Shown here in pieces: positions 11,915-21,043 of a stretch of 64,000 nt of DNA. Below the pieces are notes generated by a model, which made no database searches, was not told the origin of the DNA, and was given only the letters and a program-made list of their open reading frames with translations. This DNA is from Otis tarda (taxonomy: Eukaryota > Chordata > Aves > Otidiformes > Otididae), in NCBI GenBank assembly GCA_026413225.1, contig CM048557.1, positions 70,918,987-70,982,986 on the forward strand. Reading direction: 5' to 3'. Each line of letters starts with the position of its first letter. Position 1 is the first letter of the stretch. Both the position numbers and the translations under genes were made by a program.

Positions 11915-12377
11915 TGTCCCGGTTCGGGCTAGGACAGGGTTAATTCTCACCAGAGCTGGGAGAGGAGCTGGGGCTGGTGGCCCTGTGGCTAGGTTACTCA
12001 TTAGCCCACAGCTGGGACAGCTAATTACCCAAATGAAGCCCAGGGCTGGGCCATCCCAGGGCCATCCTGCTCAGGGGATAAAGTGGGGCTGGGGCTGAGG
12101 GGCAGGTTTGGCTGCTGGGGAGGGAGCTGGGCACCAGGATCCCCCCTGAGCTGCTGTGCTGTGAGTTATGTTTACAGATGTTGTGATATTGGGTTTTGTT
12201 TGTTTTTCCCTCTCTGTTTTCTTTTTCCTCTGTTGTTCTCTTAAGCTGTTTTTATCCCAACCCATGAGTTTTCCCTTTCTTTCTTTCCTGATTCTCCTTC
12301 TTGTCCCATTGCAGGGGGAGGGTGTGAGCGAGCGACTGCGTGGTGTTTTAGCTGCTCAATGGGACTAAACCATGACA
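11915..12377 (+). mobile_element. Solo LTR of an endogenous retrovirus (TGTCC...ACA family)
   Basis: The 463-bp element begins TGTCCCGGTTCGGGCTAGGA and ends CTAAACCATGACA, so it has the TG...CA termini of an LTR. It is flanked by a perfect 5-bp target duplication, AATAC, at 11910-11914 and 12378-12382. No internal retroviral sequence remains between the duplications, so it is a solo LTR left by LTR-LTR recombination. A GATAAA string at 12077-12082 could be a TATA-like promoter element. A second copy of the same family lies at 20046. Compared with it, this copy lacks about 20 bp after GGCCCTGTGGCT and carries about 12 extra bases after GCTGCTGGGG. A 5-bp duplication fits ERVL-type elements, although family assignment needs a repeat library. 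Confidence 0.9.
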
Positions 12378-12382
12378 AATAC
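12378..12382 (+). repeat. Target-site duplication, right copy (AATAC)
   Basis: Five bases directly after the terminal ACA of the LTR, identical to 11910-11914. Confidence 0.85.
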
Positions 12383-13764
12383 AAACCTAAAGACAAGACT
12401 TACAAGGTCTCATAGTATCTACTACGCTTTAGGACTCCAAAGGGCAAGAGCAGGTCTTGCCCAATTCCTCCAAAGGAGAGGCCACAGCAGACAGTTATGT
12501 CCTCTTCTGCTCTGCAAAGACAGAAGCATCACTCTCACCATCACTCTCTGACTCACCCCAATGTTGTCAGTCACAAGATACCTTTTAGAAATTCAAAGCT
12601 GAAAGCATTTCTAGGAGCAAAAATCAGAAATAAGAGGGAGTTGACCTGGGAGCTTCAGCAGTTTTGAAGCTTTCCAGATCCAGAAACTGGTCACCAGGGC
12701 CTTCAAGCTCTGCAGTATCTGTTTTGAATGAGAACGAAATTATCGCTACAAACAAAAAAAAAAAGAGGGTGAACTGCATCAAGAAAAATATTAAGATTTC
12801 TGAAAAAGCCTACATGCAGAGAAAACTTCTTTCGCTTGAGCTTTCAAATCAATGTTTTTCGATGGCTCCTTCAAAATCAAGCCATCTGGCTTTTTCAAAA
12901 CAATTATTACGCATGTAACGTTACAGGTTTTTCAAATTTAACAAGTGCAGTGAATCAAAAAGAAAAACACATAGCTGTTTTCTGGAATTACATGTATATT
13001 GTGTGCATAAAAGACACACATAATAAACCCAGCCATTGGCACACATACAAAAAAGCTACAAATGAACTTTAAGACTGCAACTTTTTATTAAACACTTAGC
13101 ATAAAGCTCCAAAGAAAATGCTATGAAATAATCACTAGAAAATGGGGGAAAGAGGGAGGCTTTTAAGTACCCACAGCAGACCCCAACGCACATGCCTTAC
13201 TGTTGAGGGTTCTTGTCAGCCGCTGCCTCAACTCTGTGCGACCTCCCCTGCCCCCAGCCCACTCCAACCTCCCATGCCCCCTGCTTGCCCCCCGTGCTTT
13301 CTTTCACATGGCCGTCATCGCCAGTCCTCCAGGACAATGGCCACTTTTGGCCAAGCGTCACCTGGTCCTCTGGCACGGAGCCCCTGACCTCAAACAGCGG
13401 TGAAAGCTGCTCACCGTGGCCCCGTTGCCCTTGTCACCCAGTGTCTGCCCTAGAGCCATGCTCCGGAGACGCGGGGTGCGGTGCAAAGCTCTTCAGGGAA
13501 AACATTTCCATCCATTGCCCATGTGCAAATGGGCTCCAGAAAGAACAGCAACCGTGGCCTACAGGGTTTTCTTCAAAATTCCTATGGTTTGCTCCTAATA
13601 GGCAGGGCTAATTGCAGTAGCGTGATCTCCCCACCCAAAATGCTCTGTGCCCCAACAGAGGAGAAGGATCACATCCTTTCTTAACAGAGCTGTCAGCTTG
13701 GCCAGACTCCCAGGATTTTGATCTTCATACGTGTATGCCGTGGTTTTACGCTGACTCAGTGCAG
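12383..13764. other. Non-coding sequence, AT-rich then GC-richer
   Basis: From 12383 to about 13140 the sequence is AT-rich with an A run at about 12753-12764. From 13141 it is GC-richer with overlapping short frames. No gene, repeat family or RNA is recognised. Confidence 0.4.
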
Positions 13765-13802
13765 GTTATTATTTATGTATTTAGGTATTTATTTATTTAT
13801 TG
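13765..13802 (+). repeat. (TATT)n-like simple repeat
   Basis: A short imperfect tetranucleotide run built from TATT and ATTT units, ending TATTTATTTATTTATTG. Confidence 0.75.
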
Positions 13803-13921
13803 ATCACGCTGCCATCCTCCTCTGTCCTGGCCACGCTGCCTCCCCGCTGCTGTGGTCTTGGAGCCAGGCAATGCCTCCCCACACCCAGCACCTCGGGAGG
13901 GCAGATCGCTCTTGCCAATGA

Positions 13922-13982
13922 TTTTGGGTGCCCTGGGAGGCAGGGAAGGGGGTTTTGGGTGCCCTGGGAGGCAGGGAAGGGA
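13922..13982 (+). repeat. Tandem duplication, 31-bp unit
   Basis: Two adjacent copies of a unit starting TTTTGGGTGCCCTGGGAGGC, at 13922-13952 and 13953-13982. They are identical except at the last bases, so the duplication is recent or maintained by homogenisation. Confidence 0.9.
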
Positions 13983-14069
13983 GCTGACGACTGCTGGCAC
14001 CGAGCAGGCGGTCATCTGCCCCAGCATCCACCAAGACTCTGGGAATGGTCTTATTCCTTTTAACTAAGG

Positions 14070-14400
14070 AAATCATTAAGGCTGTTTGCCTTAAGCTCTG
14101 GTTAATGGACTGCATGGATAATTTATTTATTTTTAAACGAACACTCTTTATTTCCCCAAAGTGCTGCTGTTGATTTTCTTTTAGTGCTGCCATCTGGCTC
14201 CCCTGCCTAAAAGGGAGAGATAGGTCGTGTAATAATAAATAAACAAACAAACAAACAAATACAAAATCCCAATCCCTTGCGATTGGGGTGTCACCCAAAC
14301 ATTTGTGTATGCTTGTCTTAAATTCAATAATTGCCTTGCTAATGCTTTTGACAGGAGCAAGTGCAATTGTGCTAACAGCCCGTAGCACTGATTGAGAGTT
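14070..14400. promoter_or_regulatory. AT-rich block with (AAAC)n, possible regulatory element
   Basis: The block includes GGATAATTTATTTATTTTT, TTCAATAATTGCC, CTTTTGACAGG and GCACTGATTGAGAG, the last two resembling PBX/MEIS-type half sites. An (AAAC)n run lies at 14236-14260. A string TGCTGCCATCTGGC near 14182 resembles half of a CTCF core but lacks the rest of it. No coding frame is seen. Function is inferred only. Confidence 0.3.
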
Positions 14401-17340
14401 ACAAAATCAACCTCCTTGGCGGAGGGTCTCTCCCCGCGGCTCCTTTACGTGCTGCCGGAGGCTCCCTCTCCGCAGGAACTCCATCACAGCCTGGGAACGC
14501 CACAGTCTGGCTTTCGCTTCCCTTTGCAGAGTGTGCCTCACTCAGGGCTCAGAACCGCAACTCGCTCTTCGTTGCTTTTTCCTCCTCCTCTTCCCTCTTC
14601 CCAAACGACCGCTTCTGAGCCTCTTGCACCAAAGGACACTTCACTTTCCAGAGCAAGAGGAGAGAGTTCCTGGGGAGAGGAGGGCAACCTCAGCAGCTTC
14701 GTGCGGCACGGCGCCAGGGCACCCGACAGAGCCGTGAAGAGCCGTGGCGAGAGCTCCATGCCGAGGACGGGGGGGTCTCTGCCCCACGGCCTGGCCCGGC
14801 CTGGCCCTGGATCTGCTTGCCGATCTCGCCAAAGCTCCGCAGCGGCTCTATGGACGTACGAAGGCTTTCCAGGCAGCAGTGCCTCTCCCATTCCCAACCC
14901 CGGCCCCGCGAGCTGTGACAGCCTCCAGGACAGCGCTGCAAGCAGCCCCCGGTCGCGCCTGCCCAACGCAAACACAGAAATCAGTCACACGCTTCACCAT
15001 TTCACTGAGAAGTTCTTTCATTTCAGAAGGATAGCTTGCTGCCTCTTCTACCACGGGACAGGAGCAATAAAGCATGGAGAAAGTAGGTTACGGGCAAGGA
15101 TAATTGTTCTAAATTACTTGGAAAGCCACAGATCCTTCAGGTAATTGCACTGCAAAAGGGAGTTTGCAATCCATCATTCTCTTTCTAGCTGCTAAAGTTT
15201 TGCACATTTTTACTCCCAGCGTCAGGACGACAGGTAATTTTGTGTGAGGTACCTGTGAAACCAATTAGGACTGCACGGGGCATCAAAACCTACGGCAAGT
15301 GATAGCGGAGCTGCTGACAGGCACTTTCTCTAACAGCAATCCCCTATAACGAGCCCAGGCACAAGGACAAGGGGACAAAAGCCCCATCACTTCCCTCCAG
15401 AAAGCCACGGAAGCCCAGCTGTCTCTGATCTGGTGCTCCTCGCTCCTTCGGGGGAACAGAGCAAGGCCACACACGTGCCAATGCAGGGCCCTGGTCGCTT
15501 TGGTGCCTGGGCTGCAGAAGTCCAGGAGTTTAGAGAGTGCTGCTGACTCAAACCACGCTAATTTTAATTTCTTCTGCTCTTTGTCAGCAAGAAGACTAGG
15601 AAGCAAAGCCTCCTTGCATGCAAACGAAGACACAGCCGGCCACTGTCGCTGTGCTTTGGCATCTGCCGGTGGCCCTGGGCGGGAGGACGGGAAGGGGACA
15701 GCAGGGTCCCGCGGGGCAGCTGGATGCTGCAGCTCTCCCTGTGCTGGCCGGCTGCAGCCGATGGGGCACAGCGCAGCCCACGCCATCATGGCCACCCTCC
15801 TGCTTGCGCCACCTGCCCTTTCCCTCCCACGCCGTGCCCCACGGCTGGCACGGCTCGCCTGTGCTCCACCACCATCCTGCGCCAACCATCGCCCCAGTTC
15901 CTTGCTGGCAATGCACAGCGGGATGCAGGGCACTGCTGGGCGCTCGGTGGCGTTGCTCTGCGCGAGTGCCTTGTCCTTCTCTTCCCAGTCAGCGCCCAGT
16001 CTCCCTGCGCGGGCTGCAGCGCACTCCGGAGCTGGCTCCCTCCCTGCCTGGGTGCTGTCCCGTGGAGCACAGCCTCCTCAAAGGCACCGGGCTGAGCCTC
16101 CGTCTGGACCAACAAGACGGCGTTCTGGAGATGGCCAGCTTCAGCATCCCCCCTGGGGAAGCCTCACAAGTGAATTTGTTGCCCACAGAGAGCACTGGTT
16201 TCGTTAATCTGGTGCAGATTTTTCTTGAGGAAAAGAGATTTCACGGATGGGGACACCTCAGAACAAGACCTAAATATGGAAAGCATTTAACTGATGGCAT
16301 AACCTGTACATCCAGAAAAGAATTGTGTCTCAGGACATACCAGGCACTTTTTTTACCCGAACTAGGGACCTAAAAAGCCAGGTTTCTACAAACCTGCTGC
16401 TGGTTTGTAGAAAGCTGTGTCCAGTCTCCGTAGGCAGAGCAGAGCCCCTGCCCAGCGCTTGGGCCAGCGGCACAGCCTCAGAGGCTGCTGCTGAGGAGCC
16501 CAAAGCTTCATCAGCTATTCTCATAAATCCAGCCCCTCAGTACTGGCAGTGCAAATAAAATAATGACAGCAAAAGCAAAATAAAAATGGCCCAGTTACTT
16601 TGCTCTTCTGTGGGGTAGGTAAACAAAGCTCTAAAGGTTGTCAGAGGCATCGTAAAGTCCTCTTCAACGTGACTGACATCCAGTCTGGGAATACCATTGC
16701 CTAAATCACCAGGCTGAGGTTACCCTACCAACCTCCGCTCAGCAACGTCGGAGCTTCTGCTGCGCTCCGTGCCATCAGTGAGCTGTGTTGTCAACAGAGG
16801 AGCCAGGAGCACACATCTCCGAGATTTACAGCAAGAGACTGGGGCAGATGCTTCACCGGACTCATTTGATACGTGAGTGCGTTGCTGCTTCCTCTAATCG
16901 TTGTGCAGACAAGGGGAAACCACCACTCCTCTGTTTCATTACATGTGGAAGGGGGATTGGTTGTTCATCTTCTGCATTTCGAATTTAATATTCCAGGGGT
17001 ACCCTTATGACGAGACAAAGACAAGCGCAGTGAGCCGGATCAGCGTTCCCTGCCCTAGTAGCCCTAACGCAGAGCTGCTGGCCTGCAGAAAACCCACACC
17101 AGCTATCTGAGCCTACAAACTACCCTAAAAAGGGCTCCTCCTCCTCAGGTATTCCTGATAGGACCTTCTGGGTTTTTGTGTCATTTTGTGCTGGGGGCTG
17201 TGAACCCTCCTCCACCCGTGTGCTGTTTTTACACAGATCCTCAGACGTTCCCGCTGAGACCAAGGGACTCAGCTCCCTGCCTCTTCTGACTTAACTTTTT
17301 TTTTATCACTCTGACAAAAGCGAGTTTATACTCCTGAAAC
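14401..17340. other. GC-rich gene-empty sequence
   Basis: Several of the window's longest open frames lie here (250 codons at 14392-15144 plus, 251 at 15618-16373 plus, 235 at 15500-16207 plus, 216 at 15283-15933 minus), but they overlap in up to four frames at once. The translations are Pro/Ser/Arg/Ala-rich, lack domains, and match nothing I know. I regard them as chance open frames. No repeat family is recognised. Confidence 0.5.
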
Positions 17341-17480
17341 CATCCTGCACCTCCGCTGCCCGCCGGGGCGGGCGGCCGGCGGCAGCAGCCCCGCAGCCTG
17401 TGCGCGGGGCGGGACGGGGAGGGGGATGTCGTGCGGGGGGACCGGGCTGTGCCGGGGCTGCTTCCCACGGGGGCTAACCA
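17341..17480 (+). promoter_or_regulatory. Short CpG-rich, G-rich patch with G-quadruplex motif
   Basis: About 140 bases very rich in GC and CpG (CCGCCGGGGCGGGCGGCCGG, then GCGCGGGGCGGGACGGGG). The plus strand at 17406-17425 has four G-runs separated by loops of one or two bases, a textbook intramolecular G-quadruplex motif. GGGCGGG strings are Sp1-like sites. This could be a small CpG-island promoter, for example of an unannotated non-coding RNA, but no first exon or splice donor can be pointed to. Confidence 0.45.
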
Positions 17481-17930
17481 GGAGTGGGCGGCTACATCAT
17501 CCTTTCAGGTTGTCTGGTAACTACTTTCGCTTTTCCTTCTACGGAAGAAAACGGAATCAGCCAGGTTGGTTCGTGACGCCAAAAATGCCCACGGGGCTGA
17601 AAACCGAGCCGGGAACAAACCAGTGACACGACACAGCTGCCCTGGAGCGGGCGGCTGCAGCGCGTTCCCGCACGGGGCCGGCGGTGGCCCACTCGTGAAG
17701 GGGAAGGTTAGGAAGGTTAGGATCCCAGGGATCCACATTACATCTGCCCCAAGGGCCGCTTCCACCTGGGGATGTCCCACGCTGCGCCAGCCTCCGTGTT
17801 TAACTTGTGCGGAGCTTACCTCCCTGGAAGTCTGAGATATTTGTCCAACACATCATTAGCAGAACAGCTGTCATTAGCGCCATCAGCTGTGTTTCTGCCC
17901 CAGACTGGGTGTTTCGAGTTTTTGTACAGT
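17481..17930. other. Non-coding sequence, no gene seen
   Basis: GC-rich sequence fading to average. It contains a direct repeat GGAAGGTTA twice at 17701-17719. Overlapping short frames only. Confidence 0.4.
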
Positions 17931-18240
17931 AGCAGCGGCTATTTTCCCTCACCTTCTAGTGATGATTAGGAGTCACATTAAATATAATAGCTGCCATAAT
18001 TCACCAATAGCCTATAATTCTCATATAAAAAAAATGTAGACATAAAATGTAAATGTGCAATTTTGCTATTATTATTTCCACCTGAAAATATCTGTCCTAC
18101 TTCTTTTAATAGATCATTCCGCATTTTCTCCTGTTATTAATAGTTATGTCATGTAATAAGCCATGCAAGTTTGTTTACCTGATTATATATTTTACCATTA
18201 CTTTTCAATCAGTGTTTCGTAGAAGCGCTTTTTCATCCGC
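17931..18240. promoter_or_regulatory. AT-rich block, possible conserved non-coding element
   Basis: The block holds CATTAAATATAATAGCTGCC, CACCAATAGCCTATAATTC, TGTTATTAATAGTTATGTC and ACCTGATTATATATTTTACC. It has no frame or repeat family and borders GC-rich sequence on both sides. Regulatory role is inferred. Confidence 0.3.
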
Positions 18241-18693
18241 TATAGCCTTATCTGTACCGCCCTGTCGTTAAGAAACGACAAGCCGGAGGTAAAACACACA
18301 GTGATCATCACCCTTACACGGAGATCCACACTTCGCGGCTATTTGCAGCCCTTTAGTGTTACATAAAGCTCTTTTTCACTGTAAACGCTCGCTTAAGCAT
18401 CTTAGCAATGGCCCGCGCGATTGCCCGTCTCTGGAGAAACAGGAGAAGGATTACACCGAGCTGCTCGGCGTCCTTGCAGAAGAAGATGGGATTCTAAGCC
18501 CCTGGGACTGCAGGCATTTTTCCTCCGCGTTACGAACCGAGATTGAGGGCTCTGCCACCGCAGCTGACACTCAGAGTCGGGCTGGGGACACACGCGGGTC
18601 CAGACTTAAACGCGTTTTATCAGCCAGAGGCAAGCGTTCCAAGCATCAAACCTCAAAAAAACCCAGCTAAACTCAGGAAAATCCCTTTCTCAT
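18241..18693. other. Non-coding sequence, no gene seen
   Basis: One 104-codon plus-strand frame (18356-18670) lies here without a domain or recognisable similarity. Not called as a gene. Confidence 0.4.
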
Positions 18694-18756
18694 TACAGAA
18701 GCACGGACTCATTTAGGTTGGAAAAGACCTTAAAGACCATCGAGTCCAACAGTAAA
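18694..18756 (-). mobile_element. CR1 LINE 3'-end fragment
   Basis: The plus-strand string TTTAGGTTGGAAAAGACCTT followed by AAAGACCATCGAGTCCAAC is the reverse complement of the highly conserved avian CR1 3' end. The element runs on the minus strand with its 3' terminus at the left and is cut off after about 60 bases, so it is strongly 5'-truncated. A plus-strand CR1 tail begins only about 100 bases to the right. Confidence 0.85.
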
Positions 18757-18856
18757 GGCAAAGGAGAGGAAGCCTAAGAGCAGCGGTAGGAAGCGTTGAT
18801 AAAGGGCATTGTGACGTATTTCCCGCAAAGGGCTGTGACTCTGGTGTCACCCACAG

Positions 18857-19012
18857 CGCGGGATGCCCATCCCTGGAAACGTCCAAGGCCAGGTTGGACA
18901 GGGATCTGAGCAACCTGATCTGGTTGATGTCCCTGCTCCGTGCAGGGGGTTGGATGGGCTTTAACCGTCCCTTCCAGCCCAAACCCTTCTGTGATTCCAT
19001 GATTCTATCTCC
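18857..19012 (+). mobile_element. CR1 LINE 3'-end fragment
   Basis: The strings GATGCCCATCCCTGGAAACG, CCAGGTTGGACAGGGATCTG, GCAACCTGATCTGGTTGATG, GTTGGATGGGCTTTAACCG and the tail GATTCCATGATTCTAT follow the order of an avian CR1 3' untranslated region, so the element is on the plus strand with its 3' end at the right. It is 5'-truncated, as CR1 copies usually are, and carries no reverse transcriptase. Confidence 0.92.
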
Positions 19013-19016
19013 ATTC

Positions 19017-19865
19017 CCGTAGCAACCATCCTCAGAGACCACTGCTGCTCAGGGAGGGTCTGAGGGCGTTTCTGGGAATGCTGATGTGCCATTTCTTTTG
19101 CCACTAAAATTCTCTGCGTTTAATTCTCAAATTAAACAGGAAACAATAATACCTTCTCTGTTAATTTAAGAAGACGAAATGGGAAACGAGTGGCACAGGT
19201 TTCCTTGCGAGGAGCTGGCTCTGCAGAGGCGTGACATGATGTCCGACGCTGAGGCAGCAGCGCGGGGTGATGAAGGTGACCTCCTGCTGCTAAACACCCT
19301 GAGACCGGGCTCCGCTAAGGCACACTTTGAACTCTGTGGCCACGTCCAGCATTAATAATTTCCTTCCAAAGTCCCTGGCTGTCCTGTGGATGTTCCTCCC
19401 CGGGGCAGTGTTTATCTACCAGTGTGCCACCGCAATGGAAAGCCCTGGCTGCGCAGCCAGCCCATTGATTTTTCCGTTCATTACTGGTCCCTTTGGTAAC
19501 CATGAACCTCGAGCCCGCAGGGTGAGTGTGAGAGGACTGTGCAACCTTCATGCATGGTCGCGTCTGCCCGAATGGCCCCCGAGCCAGGAGCAGGCTTTTT
19601 GGATTTGGTCCACATGTTCATCATACGTAGCTGTCACACAGGAGCCGCCTGCCGCAAGGGCAAAGGGCGGAAAGCAGAGCAGGGCTGTGCTTCCAGCAGC
19701 AGCGGGAAGGGGCAGCCAGGAGGCATCTACCCAGCTGCCCTCGTATGTGCGGGACATTGTCTTAAATGTGTCCCACCAAGGCGTTCAGAACATCAGCTTA
19801 CATGGTGACAAAGCAAATCAGGGTACAGACTTAATGTGAAATTATGATCCCACTGCCAGTAAAGA
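19017..19865. other. Non-coding sequence between two CR1 tails
   Basis: A 170-codon plus-strand frame at 19327-19839 shares its space with plus- and minus-strand competitors and is not recognisable. No other feature is seen. Confidence 0.4.
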
Positions 19866-20045
19866 CGGGACCTGGCTCCATCCCTGGAGGTGTTCAAAGA
19901 ACATGTAGACATGGCACTTCAGGACATGGTTTAGTAGGTATGGTGGTTGTTGTGTTGGTGGTTGGACTTGATGATCTTAGAGGTCTTTTCCTACCTTAAA
20001 TACGCTATGCTAGGCTATGCTATGCTTTGCTATGCTATTCTAATT
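19866..20045 (+). mobile_element. CR1 LINE 3'-end fragment with expanded tail repeat
   Basis: The order CTGGCTCCATCCCTGGAGGT, GACATGGCACTTCAGGACAT, GGTTTAGTAGGTATGGTGG, TTGGACTTGATGATCTTAG and GGTCTTTTCCTACCTTAAAT is that of a CR1 3' end on the plus strand. The terminal microsatellite has drifted into a run of GCTATG-type units (about 19999-20040). An LTR starts directly at its end. The fragment resembles the minus-strand CR1 at 34.8 kb closely, so both probably belong to one CR1 subfamily. Confidence 0.92.
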
Positions 20046-20533
20046 TGTCCTGGTTCTGGCTAGGACAGGGTTAATTCCCACTGGAGCTGGGAGAGGAGCT
20101 GGGGCTGGTGGCCCTGTGGCTGGGGACACAGCTGGGATAGGTTACTGGTTAGCCCACAGCTGGGACAGCTAATTACCCAAATGAGCCCCAGGGCTGGGCC
20201 ATCCCAGGGCCATCCCGTTCAGGGGATAAAGTGGGGCTGGGGCTGAGGGACAGGTTTGGCTGCTGGGGACCAGGATCCACCCTGAGCTGCTGTGCTGTGA
20301 GTTGTGTGCTTACAGATGTTCTGGTTTTGGGTTGTTTTTTTTTGTTTTCTGTTTTTGTTTTTTTTTTTTAAATCTGTTGTTCTCTTAAGCTGTTTTTATC
20401 CCAATCCATGAGTTTTGCTTTCTTTTCTTTCCTGTTTCTCCTCCCCATCCCACTGGGGAGAGGGGCAGCGAGGAGGGGAGCGAATGAGCCACTGCGTGGT
20501 ATTTTAGCTGCTGAGTGGGGCTAAACCACGACA
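20046..20533 (+). mobile_element. Solo LTR, same family as the one at 11.9 kb
   Basis: The element begins TGTCCTGGTTCTGGCTAGGA and ends GGCTAAACCACGACA, with long blocks nearly identical to the LTR at 11915 (for example CCCACAGCTGGGACAGCTAA and GGGATAAAGTGGGGCTGGGG). It is about 488 bp and in the same orientation. The flanking pentamers are TAATT on the left and GAGTT on the right, so there is no perfect target duplication. Either the duplication has mutated or the element's flanks come from different integration events. It contains two T-rich runs near 20334-20370. It adjoins the repeat tail of a CR1, a frequent insertion environment. No internal retroviral sequence remains. Confidence 0.88.
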
Positions 20534-21005
20534 GAGTTGGTAGTGAATCATTGTCTCTAGGAGCTGTAGGCATAGTTGTTCTCTTCTGTTCTCCATAAAC
20601 TGTAGATCCATTCCAGATTTTTTGGGTTCCAGCACTCTGAGGGTTTCCCAGCACATCAGAAGTGAGTTCACTCCTTGCACTGGTGCAGGATGGGCTCTGC
20701 CAGCTAAGCCCACAGCTCTTTGCAGTGGTCAGTGCTACTTCTGGATGATGATTTTGTTCTGCTCAACCAGCTCACTGAACAGAGCACTCTGTCAGACCCA
20801 ATTCTTCTGCCTTCAAAGCAGAGGGGGGGGGGAAAGGTGTTTTTTGTCTCCCTCACCTACACTTGCACAGCCCGTGTTGCCAGCAAGCGGGGTTGGTGTG
20901 TTATCAGTGCCGCTCGCGGGTGATGCTTTGTACGCTTGCTACTGCTTCTGGGCGCCAGTCCTCGAGCCATGCTGATCTCCAGGCTGGGAGGAGAACGACA
21001 GCAGT
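20534..21005. other. Non-coding sequence, no gene seen
   Basis: Unique sequence with a G run at about 20823-20832. A 117-codon frame at 20622-20975 is unrecognised. Confidence 0.4.
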
Positions 21006-21043
21006 TCAGGACTAAGGTGTGACTTCAGGACTAAGGTGTGACT
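21006..21043 (+). repeat. Tandem duplication, 19-bp unit
   Basis: TCAGGACTAAGGTGTGACT occurs twice in direct succession (21006-21024 and 21025-21043) without a mismatch. Confidence 0.95.

Noticed and set aside
14176..14195. TGCTGCCATCTGGC as a CTCF site
   Set aside because: Only half of the core is present, and the downstream bases do not fit.
14392..16373. Open frames of 216-251 codons on both strands
   Set aside because: Up to four frames overlap in the same GC-rich DNA, translations are compositionally biased, and no domain or known family is visible.
18694..19012. A single CR1 with a 5' inversion (twin priming)
   Set aside because: Both pieces contain CR1 3'-end sequence, whereas twin priming would leave only one 3' end.
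11915..20533. The two related LTRs considered as the ends of one 8.6 kb provirus
   Set aside because: The first LTR has its own perfect AATAC duplication on both sides, and the interval contains CR1 tails and unique sequence, not gag/pol/env.
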